From: JAFALK01 sp042701975
GTDB taxonomy: Bacteria; Pseudomonadota; Gammaproteobacteria; Burkholderiales; Burkholderiaceae_C
Length of the DNA stretch: 64,000 bases
Assembly (NCBI GenBank): GCA_042701975.1
Contig: CP170561.1
Location: forward strand, 3,844,001-3,908,000
Direction of reading: 5' to 3'
Part shown: in pieces, positions 36,945 through 46,531 of the stretch
Layout of the letters: the number at the start of each line of letters is the position of its first letter
Numbering within the stretch: the first letter of the stretch is position 1
The notes under the pieces: generated by a model
Told to the model about the DNA's origin: nothing
Databases searched by the model: none
The model's input: the letters and a program-made list of their open reading frames with translations, nothing else
Program-made: the position numbers and the translations under genes

Positions 36945-38051
36945 ATGTTATTCGATTCCACAGTAAGAAGAGAGCTGGCGCGGAGCTTCGGCGTCACCCT
37001 GGTCGTCATCCTGACGATCGTGCTGACGTCCATGTTGATCAGCACCTTGCGCCAGGCCGCGGGTGGCAATGTGGCGCCGCAAGATGTGCTGCTGCTGATG
37101 GGCTACGCCTCGCTGGCCTACCTGCCAACGATGCTCGCGCTCTCGCTGTTCATCGCCATCGTCGCCAGCCTGGGCCGCATGTACCGCGAGTCCGAGATGA
37201 CCATCTGGTTCGCCAGCGGCGTGCCGCTGCGCCGCTTCGTGCGGCCGGTGATCCGCATGGCCGCACCCATCCTCGTACTGGTCGTGCTGCTGGAACTGCT
37301 GGTCTGGCCCTGGAGCAACCAGAACAGCGCGCAGCTGAAGGAGCGTTATGAACGCCGCGGCGACCTCTCTCGCGTGGCGCCGGGCCAGTTCCAGAGCTCG
37401 CGCGACGGCAGCCGCGTCTTCTTTATCGAGCGCGACAGCGCCGACGGCACGACCGGCCGCAACGTCTTCATCCTCGCCAACTCCGCCCGCACCGAGGCCG
37501 TGACGACCTCGGCCAAAGGCCATGTGGAGATCCACGGCGACGACCGTTTCCTCGTGCTCGACAAGGGCCAGCGCAACGAGCAGAACCGTGAGACGCGCGA
37601 GACCACGCTGTCGCGCTTCGAGCGCTACGAGGTGCTGGCCGACAGCCAGGTGCTGGCCTCGGCCTCCAAGCTGCCGCCCAAGGCCATGTCCACGGTCGAT
37701 CTGCTCAAGTCCACCGACGCACGCCAGCAAGGCGAGCTGGCCTGGCGCTTCGGCATGATCCTGGGCGCGGTCAACATGGTGCTGCTGGCCCTGCCCCTGG
37801 CCCACACCAATCCGCGCCGGCCGAACAACTGGAACCTGATGTTCGCGCTGCTGAGCTTCGTCATCTACTTCAACATGATCAATCTGACCCAGAGTTGGGT
37901 CGGCAACGGGCGCCTGCCGTTGCCCAAGGCGCTTGTGCTGGTGCACGGCACGGCCTTCGTGCTGGCCCTGGTGATGATCGTCTGGCGCGACAACCGCATC
38001 CGCTTCGGACGCAAGACGCGCGTAGTGGCAGCAGCGGGAGCACCGGCATGA
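36945..38051 (+). CDS. lptF: LPS export ABC transporter permease LptF
   Basis: A 368-residue LptF/LptG (YjgP/YjgQ) permease. It has three N-terminal membrane segments (about 15-125), a periplasmic beta-jellyroll region (about 130-260) and three C-terminal segments, with the typical WRFGMILGAVNMVLLALPLA. With LptG and LptB it extracts lipopolysaccharide from the inner membrane. It opens a five-gene plus-strand operon in which each gene overlaps the next. lptF is divergent from pepA, as in many proteobacteria. Confidence 0.95.
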   Translation: MLFDSTVRRELARSFGVTLVVILTIVLTSMLISTLRQAAGGNVAPQDVLLLMGYASLAYLPTMLALSLFIAIVASLGRMYRESEMTIWFASGVPLRRFVRPVIRMAAPILVLVVLLELLVWPWSNQNSAQLKERYERRGDLSRVAPGQFQSSRDGSRVFFIERDSADGTTGRNVFILANSARTEAVTTSAKGHVEIHGDDRFLVLDKGQRNEQNRETRETTLSRFERYEVLADSQVLASASKLPPKAMSTVDLLKSTDARQQGELAWRFGMILGAVNMVLLALPLAHTNPRRPNNWNLMFALLSFVIYFNMINLTQSWVGNGRLPLPKALVLVHGTAFVLALVMIVWRDNRIRFGRKTRVVAAAGAPA

Positions 38052-39187
38052 GGACCGTTCGCCGCCTGCTCTATCGCGACATCATCAGCTCAGTGTTCTT
38101 CGTCACCCTGGCCTTCCTGTCGCTGTTCTACTTCTTCGACTTCGTGGACGAGATCGAGCGCATGAGCCGCGCGGGCGCCGGTGCCGCATCGGCCGCGCTG
38201 ATGGCGCTGATGGACGTGCCCGAGCACTTCTACGAGCTCTTCCCCAGCGCCGTGCTGATCGGCTCGATTTTCTCGATGGCGCGCATGGCGCAGAGCAGCG
38301 AATACACCATCCTGCGCACCGGCGGCCTTGGGCCCGGCCGGGCGCTGAGCCTGCTGGCCAGCCTGGCGGCGGTGTTTGCCGTGATGACCTTCGTCGTCGG
38401 CGATTTCGTCTCGCCGTGGTTCGAGCGCCAGAGCGACAACGTGCGCGCCACCTTCGTCGGCGATGCGGCCTCGGCCCGCAAGGGCGCCTGGCTCAAGGAC
38501 CACGTCATGGTCGACGGCCAGGAGCTCAACTACTCGGTCAAGGTCGGCAAGGCCAGCCCATCGGGCCATCTGCAGGATGTGCTGATCTTCGGCTTCGACC
38601 GCCACGGCGCCCTGCTCTCGCGCGTGCAAGCGCGCCAGGCCAGCGTGGACCGTGCGGGCCTGTGGCGCCTCGAAGACGTGCAGCGCACGGCCTGGCAGCC
38701 CATCCCTGACAAGAGCCCCGACAGCACCGGACAGGAACGCCGCAGCCAGCTCGTCACCGAGGAGCACGTCTCCCAGATGCAGTGGCAGAGCACGCTGCAT
38801 GCCGGCGTCGTCGCCGCGGCCGTGCTGCCGCCGTGGTCGATGTCAACGCTGGAGCTGTATCGCTTCACGCAGCATCTCTCGGCCCAGGAGCAATCGGCCC
38901 AGGCCTACAGCATCCAGTTCTGGCGCAAGGCCATCTATCCCTTCGCCTGCTTCGTGATGGTGGCGCTGGCCCTGCCCTTCGCCTATCTGTCCGCCCGTGC
39001 CGGCGGCGTCAGCCTCAAGGTCTTCGGCGGCATCATGCTGGGATCGAGCTTCGTGCTGCTCAACAACGTGGCCGGCCACCTGGGCCTGCTCAAGGGCTGG
39101 ACGCCCTGGGCCGTGGCGGCCGCGCCGAGCCTGGTCTATCTGGGCTTGTCCATGGCCGCCTTCTGGTGGCTGGTGAGGCACCGCTGA
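38048..39187 (+). CDS. lptG: LPS export ABC transporter permease LptG
   Basis: A 379-residue permease paired with LptF. It begins MRTVRRLLYRDIISSVFFVT and has the same six-segment layout around a periplasmic domain; the C-terminal half shows QFWRKAIYPFACFVMVALALP, the conserved family segment. The start ATG at 38048 overlaps the lptF stop by four bases (ATGA), which fixes it over the longer upstream frame. The lptC/lptA/lptB partners are not in this window. Confidence 0.95.
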   Translation: MRTVRRLLYRDIISSVFFVTLAFLSLFYFFDFVDEIERMSRAGAGAASAALMALMDVPEHFYELFPSAVLIGSIFSMARMAQSSEYTILRTGGLGPGRALSLLASLAAVFAVMTFVVGDFVSPWFERQSDNVRATFVGDAASARKGAWLKDHVMVDGQELNYSVKVGKASPSGHLQDVLIFGFDRHGALLSRVQARQASVDRAGLWRLEDVQRTAWQPIPDKSPDSTGQERRSQLVTEEHVSQMQWQSTLHAGVVAAAVLPPWSMSTLELYRFTQHLSAQEQSAQAYSIQFWRKAIYPFACFVMVALALPFAYLSARAGGVSLKVFGGIMLGSSFVLLNNVAGHLGLLKGWTPWAVAAAPSLVYLGLSMAAFWWLVRHR

Positions 39188-39567
39188 TGAACAACAAGGA
39201 CGGCCTGCTGCTCTTCGGCCACGGCGCACGCGACCCGGAATGGGCGCGCCCCTTCGAAGCCGTTGCCGCGCGCATCCGCAGCCAGCAGCCTGAGCTGCCA
39301 CTGGCCCTCGCCTTTCTCGAATTCATGCAGCCCGACTTCGCCACCGCCGCCGCCGGACTGGTCGAGGCCGGCTGCAGCCGCGTGCACATCCTGCCGCTGT
39401 TCCTCGGCGTGGGCGGCCATGTGCGCAAGGACGTTCCCGCCCTCGTCGAACGCCTGCAGGCCACGCATGGCGCCGGCATCGAGTGGATCCTGCACCCGCC
39501 GGTCGGCGATGCCGAGCCGGTGAGCCGCGCCATCACCGAAGTCGCCCTGAACACGCTCAAGACATGA
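39187..39567 (+). CDS. CbiX/SirB-like sirohydrochlorin chelatase, short form
   Basis: A 126-residue protein with the single-domain CbiX fold. It has GLLLFGHGARDPEWARPFE with the metal-binding His near residue 12, FLEFMQPDFATA, and ILPLFLGVGGHVRKDVP with the second His near 79. Small CbiX proteins insert Co or Fe into sirohydrochlorin for cobalamin or siroheme. Next to a CysB-type regulator, a siroheme role for sulfite reductase is a reasonable inference. It shares one base with the lptG stop and four with the next gene. Confidence 0.85.
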   Translation: MNNKDGLLLFGHGARDPEWARPFEAVAARIRSQQPELPLALAFLEFMQPDFATAAAGLVEAGCSRVHILPLFLGVGGHVRKDVPALVERLQATHGAGIEWILHPPVGDAEPVSRAITEVALNTLKT

Positions 39568-40508
39568 ACCTGCACCAGTTCCGTTTTGTCCAGGAGGCGG
39601 CGCGCCGCAACCTCAACCTGACCGAGACCGCCAAGGCGCTCTTCACCTCGCAGCCGGGCGTGTCCAAGGCCATCCTGGAGCTGGAAGAAGAACTCGGCAT
39701 CGACATCTTCAGCCGCCACGGCAAGCGCCTGCGACGCATCACCGAGCCGGGCCAGCAGGTGCTGGCCAGCATCGAGATCATCATGCGCGAGGTGGCCAAC
39801 CTGAAGCGCATCGGCGAGGAGTATTCCAAGCAAGACACCGGCACGCTCTCGATCGCCACCACCCACACCCAGGCGCGCTACGTGCTGCCCGGGCCGGTGG
39901 CGCAATTGCGCAAGCAACTGCCGCAGGTGCGCGTGAGCCTGCACCAGGGCAATCCGGAGCAGGTGGCGCGCATGCTGCTGGACGATTCGGCCGACCTGGG
40001 CCTGGCCACGGAATCGCTCTCGCAGTTTGAGGACCTCGTCACCCTGCCCTGCTACGAATGGCAGCACGTGCTGGTCGTGCCGGCCGCGCATCCGCTGGCC
40101 GGGGTCGAGCGCATCACGCTGGACCAGCTCGCCGCCGAACCCATCATCACCTACCACCCGAGCTTCACCGGCCGCACGCGGATCGACCGTGCGTTTGCCG
40201 CACGCCAGTTGCAGCCCAACATCGTGCTCGAAGCCATCGATTCGGATGTGATCAAGACCTATGTGCGCTTAGGGATGGGCTTGGGCATCGTGGCCGAGAT
40301 GGCCATGCGCGAAGAAGCCGCCGGCAGCGATCTCGTGGCGCGTCCGCTGGGCCATCTGTTCGGCCAGAATGTCGCGCGCATCGCCTTCAAGCGCGGCGCC
40401 TACCTGCGCAACTACGTCTACAGTTTTGCCGAACTGCTGTCTGATCGCCTCAACCGCAAGCTGCTGGAGCGCGCGATGACAGGCAACGCCTCAGATTTCG
40501 ATCTATGA
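39564..40508 (+). CDS. CysB-family LysR-type transcriptional regulator
   Basis: A 314-residue LysR protein beginning MNLHQFRFVQEAARRNLNLT. The winged helix (1-60) contains TETAKALFTSQPGVSKAILE, the CysB/Cbl DNA-reading segment, followed by the effector domain with IATTHTQARYVLPGPVAQL, typical of CysB/Cbl. These proteins activate sulfate and sulfonate assimilation genes in response to O-acetylserine or thiosulfate status. It is coupled by ATGA overlaps to both neighbours. CysB rather than Cbl cannot be decided here. Confidence 0.9.
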   Translation: MNLHQFRFVQEAARRNLNLTETAKALFTSQPGVSKAILELEEELGIDIFSRHGKRLRRITEPGQQVLASIEIIMREVANLKRIGEEYSKQDTGTLSIATTHTQARYVLPGPVAQLRKQLPQVRVSLHQGNPEQVARMLLDDSADLGLATESLSQFEDLVTLPCYEWQHVLVVPAAHPLAGVERITLDQLAAEPIITYHPSFTGRTRIDRAFAARQLQPNIVLEAIDSDVIKTYVRLGMGLGIVAEMAMREEAAGSDLVARPLGHLFGQNVARIAFKRGAYLRNYVYSFAELLSDRLNRKLLERAMTGNASDFDL

Positions 40509-41653
40509 AAGCCCTGCAAAGCCGCCTGCCCCATGTGGGCACGACCATCTTCACCACCATGTCGGCCCTGGCCGATGCCCATGGTGCCGTCAACCTCGGC
40601 CAGGGCTTTCCGGATTTCGGCTGCGATCCGGCCCTGCAGGACGCGGTTTCGCAGGCCATGCGCGCCGGCCAGAACCAGTACGCGCCGATGGCCGGCTGCG
40701 CGCCGCTGCGCGAGGCGATCGCCGGCAAGATCAGCACCTTCTACGGCCATCGCTACGACGCCGGCACCGAAATCACGGTGACGGCCGGCGCCACGCAAGC
40801 CCTCCTCACCGCCTTGCTCGCCGTCGTGCATCCGGGCGAGGAAGTGATCGTGCTGGACCCGAGCTACGACAGCTATGTGCCCTCCATCGAGATGGCTGGT
40901 GGCGTGCCGGTGCGCGTGCCGCTCACGCCAGGCAGCTTCCGGCCCGACTTCAAGGCGATCGAGGCCGCCATCACGCCGCGCACCCGCGCGCTGATGCTCA
41001 ATACGCCGCACAACCCCACGGGCACGAGCTGGACCGCCGCCGAGATGAGCAAGCTCGGCGCCTTGCTGCACGGCACCGAGATCATCGTCATCAGCGACGA
41101 GGTCTACGAGCACATGGTGTTCGACGGCGTCGCCCACCAAAGCGTGGCCCGCCATCACGAGCTGGCCGAGCGCGGCTTCGTGATCTCCAGCTTCGGCAAG
41201 ACCTTTCACGTCACCGGCTGGAAGATCGGCTACGTGGCTGCGCCCGCGCAGCTGATGGCGGAGTTCCGCAAGGTCCACCAGTACAACGTCTTCTCGGTCA
41301 ACACGCCGATGCAGCAGGGCATGGCCACCTACATGGCCGACATCCGGCCCGCGCTGGAGCTGCCCGGCTTCTACCAGGCCAAGCGCGATCTCTTCCGCGC
41401 CGGCCTGGCGACGACACGGCTCAAGCTGCTGCCCTGCGAAGGCAGCTACTTCCAGTGCGTGGACTACACCGCGGTGTCGAGCCTGTCCGAGCGGGAGTTC
41501 TGCGAATGGCTCACGCGCGAAATCGGCGTGGCCGCGATCCCGATCTCAGCCTTCCAGGCCAGCGGCCAGCCCGAGCAGGGCATCGCCCGCTTCTGCTTCG
41601 CCAAGAAGGACAGCACGCTCAAGCAAGCGCTCGAGCAGTTGCAAAAGATCTAA
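40505..41653 (+). CDS. methionine aminotransferase (YbdL/KAT-like, class I PLP)
   Basis: A 382-residue fold-type I aminotransferase. It begins MKALQSRLPHVGTTIFTTMS, as in YbdL-type enzymes that transaminate methionine to its keto acid. Conserved features are NLGQGFPDF, TPHNPTGT, ISDEVYEHMVF and the PLP-lysine motif SFGKTFHVTGWK. The substrate preference is from family resemblance. It closes the lptF-lptG-cbiX-cysB operon by an ATGA overlap at 40505. Confidence 0.9.
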   Translation: MKALQSRLPHVGTTIFTTMSALADAHGAVNLGQGFPDFGCDPALQDAVSQAMRAGQNQYAPMAGCAPLREAIAGKISTFYGHRYDAGTEITVTAGATQALLTALLAVVHPGEEVIVLDPSYDSYVPSIEMAGGVPVRVPLTPGSFRPDFKAIEAAITPRTRALMLNTPHNPTGTSWTAAEMSKLGALLHGTEIIVISDEVYEHMVFDGVAHQSVARHHELAERGFVISSFGKTFHVTGWKIGYVAAPAQLMAEFRKVHQYNVFSVNTPMQQGMATYMADIRPALELPGFYQAKRDLFRAGLATTRLKLLPCEGSYFQCVDYTAVSSLSEREFCEWLTREIGVAAIPISAFQASGQPEQGIARFCFAKKDSTLKQALEQLQKI

Positions 41654-41661
41654 CCAGGACC

Positions 41662-43713
41662 TCAGGAGCGCGGTTCGAGCGGGTCCAGCGAGATGTCCAC
41701 CGACACGCTGCCCGCAGGAGCCGGGCCGCCCGGGCGCTGCCAGGGCAAGGTCGCCATCATCGGGCTCGCGGAATCGAGCGGCAGGAAGACGTCGATGTCG
41801 CCGCCGCGCACTTCCTGTTCAGAGAGATCGCGCGCCACGCTGTAGAGCAGCAGCAGGTCGCGGTAGGCCGGCAGGTCGAAGGCCTGCGCGCCGCTGCCGC
41901 TCTGGTCGCCGTGCACGAGGAGCTTCTGCAGCACTTCCATGCTGGCCGCCGGATCGGTCCAGACGGCCTGCACCTGGCGCAACGCGCTCGCCGCCGTCTC
42001 CAGCCCCAGGCCTTCGCCCGCCACGCCACCCCAGCTGGGCGGCAAGGCATTGAAGCGGCTGGCAAAACGATCGGCCAGCTCCGCGAAGGCGGGCTCGTCG
42101 TCCAGGCTCTGGTACACCTCCAGCAGCTTCAGGTAGGGCAAGGCACTGGAAGTGCCGGTGTCCACGCGGCTGCGCAGCAGGTCGATGGCCGCATCGGTTT
42201 GACCGAGGACCATGAAGAACTCGACCTGCTGTTCCATGTCCAGCAGTTCCTCGACCGTCACCACAGGGCCCGGGTCCATCGGCGCATGCAGCTTCAGGTC
42301 CATGGGCTTCATCTGCGAATCCATGAACGGGATCGGCGCGGTATCGGCCAGGGCCAACGGATTCGGTTCCGGGAAGTTCGGCGGGCCGGGCAGCGTGGGC
42401 GCGCCAGCGTCGTGGTCGAGATCGGCCAGGCCTGAGATCTGCGCATCCATGATCGGGATGGGCGAGGTCAGCGGCGGCTGCCAAGTCGAGGCGCCGCCAT
42501 CGGCCGAGGTCGGCGCGCGGTAGGCCGCAGGGCTCGGCGCGCGCTCGGCATTCTTGGCCGCATCCACGGCAGCCCACCATTCGGCGCGCTGCTGCTCGTG
42601 GCGCCGCCACTGCATGACGCTGAAGCCGCCGAGGCCCAGCACCATCAGGCCCAGCATCCAGGTCAACGTGCCGTTGCCACGGCTTGCATTGGCGGATTCG
42701 AGTTGCGACTGCAACTGCGCCATGCGCGCCTGCTGGGCCTGGTTCTCGGCCTGCATCTTGTTGATGCCGGCTTCCAGCGCGCTCAGGCGCGACTGCATGG
42801 CTTCGGATGCGGCGATGGCGGACAAGGCGGCGTCGGCCACTTCTGAGGCGGTACGTGCGGGTGCAGGGGCCGACGCAGCAGCCACGGCCGACTTGGCCGT
42901 CGTCGGCTCGGGCGAATCGAGGCGGAGCCGCGAAACCGGTGCGCTGGCGGACGCGCTACTCGCGGCGGCCGCCGCCACCTGGGTCTCGATGGGCTTGGTG
43001 GAACGCTTCTTGGGCGCCTTGCGGGGCTTCTCGGCCGGCGCGCCTTCGCCGCCGCCGGCCATTGCCATGGCAGGCTGCTGCTGCGAGGCGGGCCGCGCCG
43101 GCGCGGGCGGTCGAACAGCCGGTGCACGGCTGGCCGTCACCACCGGCGGCGCGGGCGGCTTGTCCAGGAGCAGTTCGGGCTTGCTCTCCGAAGTGCCCAA
43201 GGCTGCGCGCAAGGCCGGCGAGTACTTCTGCGATTCGACGTCCTGCGGCACGGTCTCGGCCACCACCGAAGGCGACGCGCTGGGCGCTGACGTGCTTTGA
43301 GGATCGATCAGTGCCACGTACTGCCGCGTCATGCGGATCGGGCAGCTCAGGCTGAAGTTGACGGAGACGATGGGCTCGTTGATCTGCCCCGTGGTGCCAA
43401 TGCGCACGGCGCGCACATTGCTCTCGTTGGGGCCTTCGAGCCTCACGGTCACGAAGCTCGGTGGCACACGCGAATCGCCGGCCAGGACCTCGGCATGCAC
43501 GCATTCGGCCGTCAGCGTTTCGCCGGGCGCCAGGGCGATCGGAAAGACCAGGTCGAGCGGCTGCCCGAGGTAGGAGCGAGTTTGGGGAGCGCTGACGCCA
43601 AGCGCCTGCGCGCTGGGGGGCAGGGCCATCAACAGGCCGATGACACCGGCCATGACGGCGCCGGGGCGCAAGGGACTCGGGGCTTTCGGATGTACCAGGA
43701 AGTCTCTATCCAT
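41662..43713 (-). CDS. FimV/HubP-like cell-envelope protein
   Basis: A 683-residue protein, start ATG 43713. A signal sequence (VMAGVIGLLMALPPSAQA, about 18-37) is followed by the FimV N-terminal domain (LGVSAPQTRSYLGQPLDLVFP and CPIRMTRQYVALIDP). A long low-complexity Ala/Pro/Lys-rich region follows (about 150-300), then a coiled coil (about 310-350), one transmembrane helix near 356-375 (LTWMLGLMVLGLGGF) and a cytoplasmic part (about 375-683) with TPR-like helices (ELLDMEQQVEFFMVLGQ). FimV/HubP proteins organise the cell pole and type IV pili. The C-terminal FimV motif is not clear, so the family call is tentative. Confidence 0.7.
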   Translation of the reverse strand: MDRDFLVHPKAPSPLRPGAVMAGVIGLLMALPPSAQALGVSAPQTRSYLGQPLDLVFPIALAPGETLTAECVHAEVLAGDSRVPPSFVTVRLEGPNESNVRAVRIGTTGQINEPIVSVNFSLSCPIRMTRQYVALIDPQSTSAPSASPSVVAETVPQDVESQKYSPALRAALGTSESKPELLLDKPPAPPVVTASRAPAVRPPAPARPASQQQPAMAMAGGGEGAPAEKPRKAPKKRSTKPIETQVAAAAASSASASAPVSRLRLDSPEPTTAKSAVAAASAPAPARTASEVADAALSAIAASEAMQSRLSALEAGINKMQAENQAQQARMAQLQSQLESANASRGNGTLTWMLGLMVLGLGGFSVMQWRRHEQQRAEWWAAVDAAKNAERAPSPAAYRAPTSADGGASTWQPPLTSPIPIMDAQISGLADLDHDAGAPTLPGPPNFPEPNPLALADTAPIPFMDSQMKPMDLKLHAPMDPGPVVTVEELLDMEQQVEFFMVLGQTDAAIDLLRSRVDTGTSSALPYLKLLEVYQSLDDEPAFAELADRFASRFNALPPSWGGVAGEGLGLETAASALRQVQAVWTDPAASMEVLQKLLVHGDQSGSGAQAFDLPAYRDLLLLYSVARDLSEQEVRGGDIDVFLPLDSASPMMATLPWQRPGGPAPAGSVSVDISLDPLEPRS

Positions 43714-43930
43714 GCCGCTGGCTAATATTTTGTTACTGACTCTAGCACGCCCCCTGTCGCTGCCAATGGGGGATATGACCACCTGCTTGAGTGATGTTGC
43801 GTTGTTGTCAGCTCGGGTACAGCGTTAGCGCTGCCTGGGGTGTCTCGGGTGTCTCCTGCGGGGCAGCGGGCGGCCGGAGGGCTGCGGCACAATCGTCCGG
43901 GCACCCACGCATGGATCCAGCCCGAGCCGC

Positions 43931-44635
43931 ATGAACGAGAAAGACCTGAGCGTCGAAGAACGCCACAACATCGAGACCGGCTCCTGGTTCTCCAAGCTCT
44001 CGGCTGCGCTGCGCGCCGACATCATGGCTGCGGCAAGCGTGCGTCGCGTGGCCGACGGCACCCAGATCGCCTACCGCGGCGAAGCCGCCGACGCATGGTG
44101 CGCCGTCGCCAGGGGTGCCGTGCGGGTCAGCACCATCACCCTGGCCGGCAAGCAGATCGCCCTCACCTATGTAGAGCCCGGCGTCTGGTTCGGCGACATC
44201 GCCGCCTTCGACGGCTGGCCTCACACCCACGATGCCGAAGCCCACGGTGACACCACGCTGCTCATCGTGCCCAAGGCCGATTTCAAGGCACTGCTGGCGC
44301 GCCACGTCGAACTCTACGAAGCGCTGCTGCGCCTGAACTGCCGCCGCCTGCGCCTGATGTTCGACGTCTACGAAGACCTCAACAGCCGCCCGCTGGCCGC
44401 GCGCCTGGCCAAGCAGATCCTCGGCCTGGCCCGCTCCTACGGCACGGAGCAGGACGGTGAGATCCGCATCGGCCTGCAGCTGGCGCAGGAAGATCTGGCG
44501 CAGTTGCTCGGCGCTTCGCGACAGCGCGTGAACCAGGAGCTCAAGGCCCTGGAGCGCGAAGGCGCGCTGCGGGTGGAGCCGGCACGCCTCGTCGTGCTGG
44601 ACAAAAGCATTCTCATGAAAGTTGCAGCTCAATGA
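43931..44635 (+). CDS. Crp/Fnr-family transcriptional regulator
   Basis: A 234-residue regulator with an N-terminal cyclic-nucleotide-binding-like beta barrel (about 20-130, containing YVEPGVWFGDIAAFDG) and a C-terminal HTH_Crp domain (about 155-225, LAQEDLAQLLGASRQRVNQE). No FNR-type cysteine cluster is present and the cAMP-contact Arg/Ser pair is not evident, so the ligand is unknown. Its stop overlaps the start of the phosphotransferase gene by four bases, suggesting a shared transcript and a local target. A 217-bp divergent gap separates it from the FimV-like gene. Confidence 0.88.
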   Translation: MNEKDLSVEERHNIETGSWFSKLSAALRADIMAAASVRRVADGTQIAYRGEAADAWCAVARGAVRVSTITLAGKQIALTYVEPGVWFGDIAAFDGWPHTHDAEAHGDTTLLIVPKADFKALLARHVELYEALLRLNCRRLRLMFDVYEDLNSRPLAARLAKQILGLARSYGTEQDGEIRIGLQLAQEDLAQLLGASRQRVNQELKALEREGALRVEPARLVVLDKSILMKVAAQ

Positions 44636-45729
44636 GCACCGATTCGAATTTCACCGGCACGCGCGCGCCGAGCAGCGCGCTGGATACCGCCGCGCTCTCC
44701 AGTTGGCTGCAGCAGCACGTTCCGGGCTTTGCCGGCCCCTTGAGCATCGAGCAGTTCAAGGGCGGCCAGTCCAACCCGACCTACAAGCTGATCACGCCCG
44801 GCGCCGAGTACGTGATGCGCAGCAAGCCCGGCCCCGTGGCCAAGCTGCTGCCCTCGGCCCACGCCATCGAGCGCGAGTTCACGGTGATGAAGGCGTTGGC
44901 CGGCAGTGCCGTGCCCGTGCCGCGCATGCTGGCGCTGTGCGAGGACGAAAGCATCATCGGCCGCGCCTTCTACATCATGGAGTTCATGCCCGGCCGTGTG
45001 CTTTGGGACCAGACGCTGCCCGCCAGCTCGCCGACCGAGCGCAGTGCGATCTACGTCGAGCTGTGCCGCGTGATCGCGGCCCTGCACAGCGTCGATGTCA
45101 ATGCCGTCGGCCTGAGCAGTTATGGCAAGCCCGGCAACTACTTCGAGCGCCAGATCGGCCGCTGGGCCAAGCAGTACCAGGCCTCGATCACGACGCCCAT
45201 CGAGGCCATGGACAAGCTGATGGCCTGGCTGCCTGCGCACATGCCGGCCTCGGCCCGCGACGAATCCGAGGTGGCCATCGTCCATGGCGACTATAGGCTG
45301 GACAACGTCGTCTTCCATGCCACGGAGCCACGCGCCATCGCCGTGCTCGATTGGGAACTGTCGACGCTCGGCCATCCGCTGGCGGACTTCAGCTACCACT
45401 GCATGTCCTGGCACATCTCGAGTTCAGGCGCGGCACGCGGCCTGGCCGGTGCGGATCTGCTGGACCTGGGCATTCCGTCCGAGCTTGAGCATGTGCAGCG
45501 CTATTGCCAGCTAACCGGCCGCGTGAGCAAAAACGGAGGGGCGGATGCCCTCATGCGCGACTGGAACTTCTACCTGGCCTACAACCTGTTCCGCATCGCC
45601 GCCATCCTGCAGGGCATTGCCAAGCGGGTGGAGGCGGGAACGGCTTCGAGCGCGCAGGCGCGTGAGACGGCCTCCGCCGCTCGCCCGATGGCCGAGCTGG
45701 GCTGGCGCTTCGCCCAGTCCATGAAGTAA
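44632..45729 (+). CDS. phosphotransferase family protein (aminoglycoside-phosphotransferase-like, ACAD10-type)
   Basis: A 365-residue APH-fold kinase. The nucleotide loop GGQSNPTYKL lies near residues 43-52. The catalytic loop HGDYRLDNVVF (about 220-230) and the DFG-like VLDWELSTLG (about 240-250) follow. The spacing and SYHCMSW match the bacterial group related to the APH domain of acyl-CoA dehydrogenase family member 10, often near fatty-acid genes. No acyl-CoA dehydrogenase gene lies next to it. The substrate is probably a small hydroxylated metabolite or hydroxyacyl group; it is not established. Confidence 0.85.
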   Translation: MSTDSNFTGTRAPSSALDTAALSSWLQQHVPGFAGPLSIEQFKGGQSNPTYKLITPGAEYVMRSKPGPVAKLLPSAHAIEREFTVMKALAGSAVPVPRMLALCEDESIIGRAFYIMEFMPGRVLWDQTLPASSPTERSAIYVELCRVIAALHSVDVNAVGLSSYGKPGNYFERQIGRWAKQYQASITTPIEAMDKLMAWLPAHMPASARDESEVAIVHGDYRLDNVVFHATEPRAIAVLDWELSTLGHPLADFSYHCMSWHISSSGAARGLAGADLLDLGIPSELEHVQRYCQLTGRVSKNGGADALMRDWNFYLAYNLFRIAAILQGIAKRVEAGTASSAQARETASAARPMAELGWRFAQSMK

Positions 45730-45747
45730 CGGGCTACTGCGGCCGAG

Positions 45748-46491
45748 TTACTGCGCGGCCTCGTCCTCGGGCCGCGAGCTCTGCCAGGCGATGGAGGTGG
45801 TGGTCGGCCAAGGGCCGCTGCCATCGGCCACGCGGGTGTTGACGCGCTGGGCCTCGCGGCAGGCGCATTCGAGCAAGCTCACCAGGGCCTTGACCTTGTC
45901 CAGCTCCGGCTCGGGCATGGCCGTGCGCAGGTAGACATTGCCACGCATCGTCATGATGACGATGGGATGATCCGTCGGCAGCAGGTCCTGGCTGGCCTGG
46001 ACCAGCGCCTCGGAGAATTCACCCTCGATCCAGGAGCCCGTCAGGTCCTTGTTGACGCCCAGGGCGCCAAAACGCTGGCGCACGATCTTGGACTGGAAGC
46101 CGCCGTACTTGGGGAACATCACCAGCCAGCGCATTTCCTCGGGCGTGTCTGTGTCGACGCGGGTCTTGAGCGTGTCCGTGTAGGCCTCGAAGACGGACTT
46201 TTCAAGCTGGTCCATCAGTTCGCGGCACAGGATCATCATCTGCAGGTCGCTGTGCAGCTTGAGTTCGCAGCGCATGCGCAGCTCGTAGCCGGGGATGTAG
46301 CTGCGCTGTGAAGGCCCCCATTCGATGCGCATGCCGCCCGGCGTGGCGCGGGGCTGGTCGATGGCAAAGCCCGCACCGTCGCGGGCAATCTTGAAGCCGG
46401 CCTTGCGGCTGTCGGCCCAATCGTGAATGCTGCGCCAACGTGCTGCGCTTGCACGGGCAATAAACCAGTTCTTGACTTGCTTAAAAACCAT
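45748..46491 (-). CDS. conserved-type hypothetical protein
   Basis: A 247-residue protein, start ATG 46491 (MVFKQVKNWFIARASAARWR), 40 bp from the divergent glutathione transferase. It is soluble in composition, with no signal peptide or membrane helix. GYELRMRCELKLHSDLQMMIL and PEEMRWLVMFPKYGG are regular and well encoded, which supports a real gene. I do not recognise a named family. Codon use matches its neighbours. Confidence 0.75.
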   Translation of the reverse strand: MVFKQVKNWFIARASAARWRSIHDWADSRKAGFKIARDGAGFAIDQPRATPGGMRIEWGPSQRSYIPGYELRMRCELKLHSDLQMMILCRELMDQLEKSVFEAYTDTLKTRVDTDTPEEMRWLVMFPKYGGFQSKIVRQRFGALGVNKDLTGSWIEGEFSEALVQASQDLLPTDHPIVIMTMRGNVYLRTAMPEPELDKVKALVSLLECACREAQRVNTRVADGSGPWPTTTSIAWQSSRPEDEAAQ

Positions 46492-46531
46492 GAGTCGGGA
46501 GAATGGTCTGACGCGAAGGCGGAGACACCAA

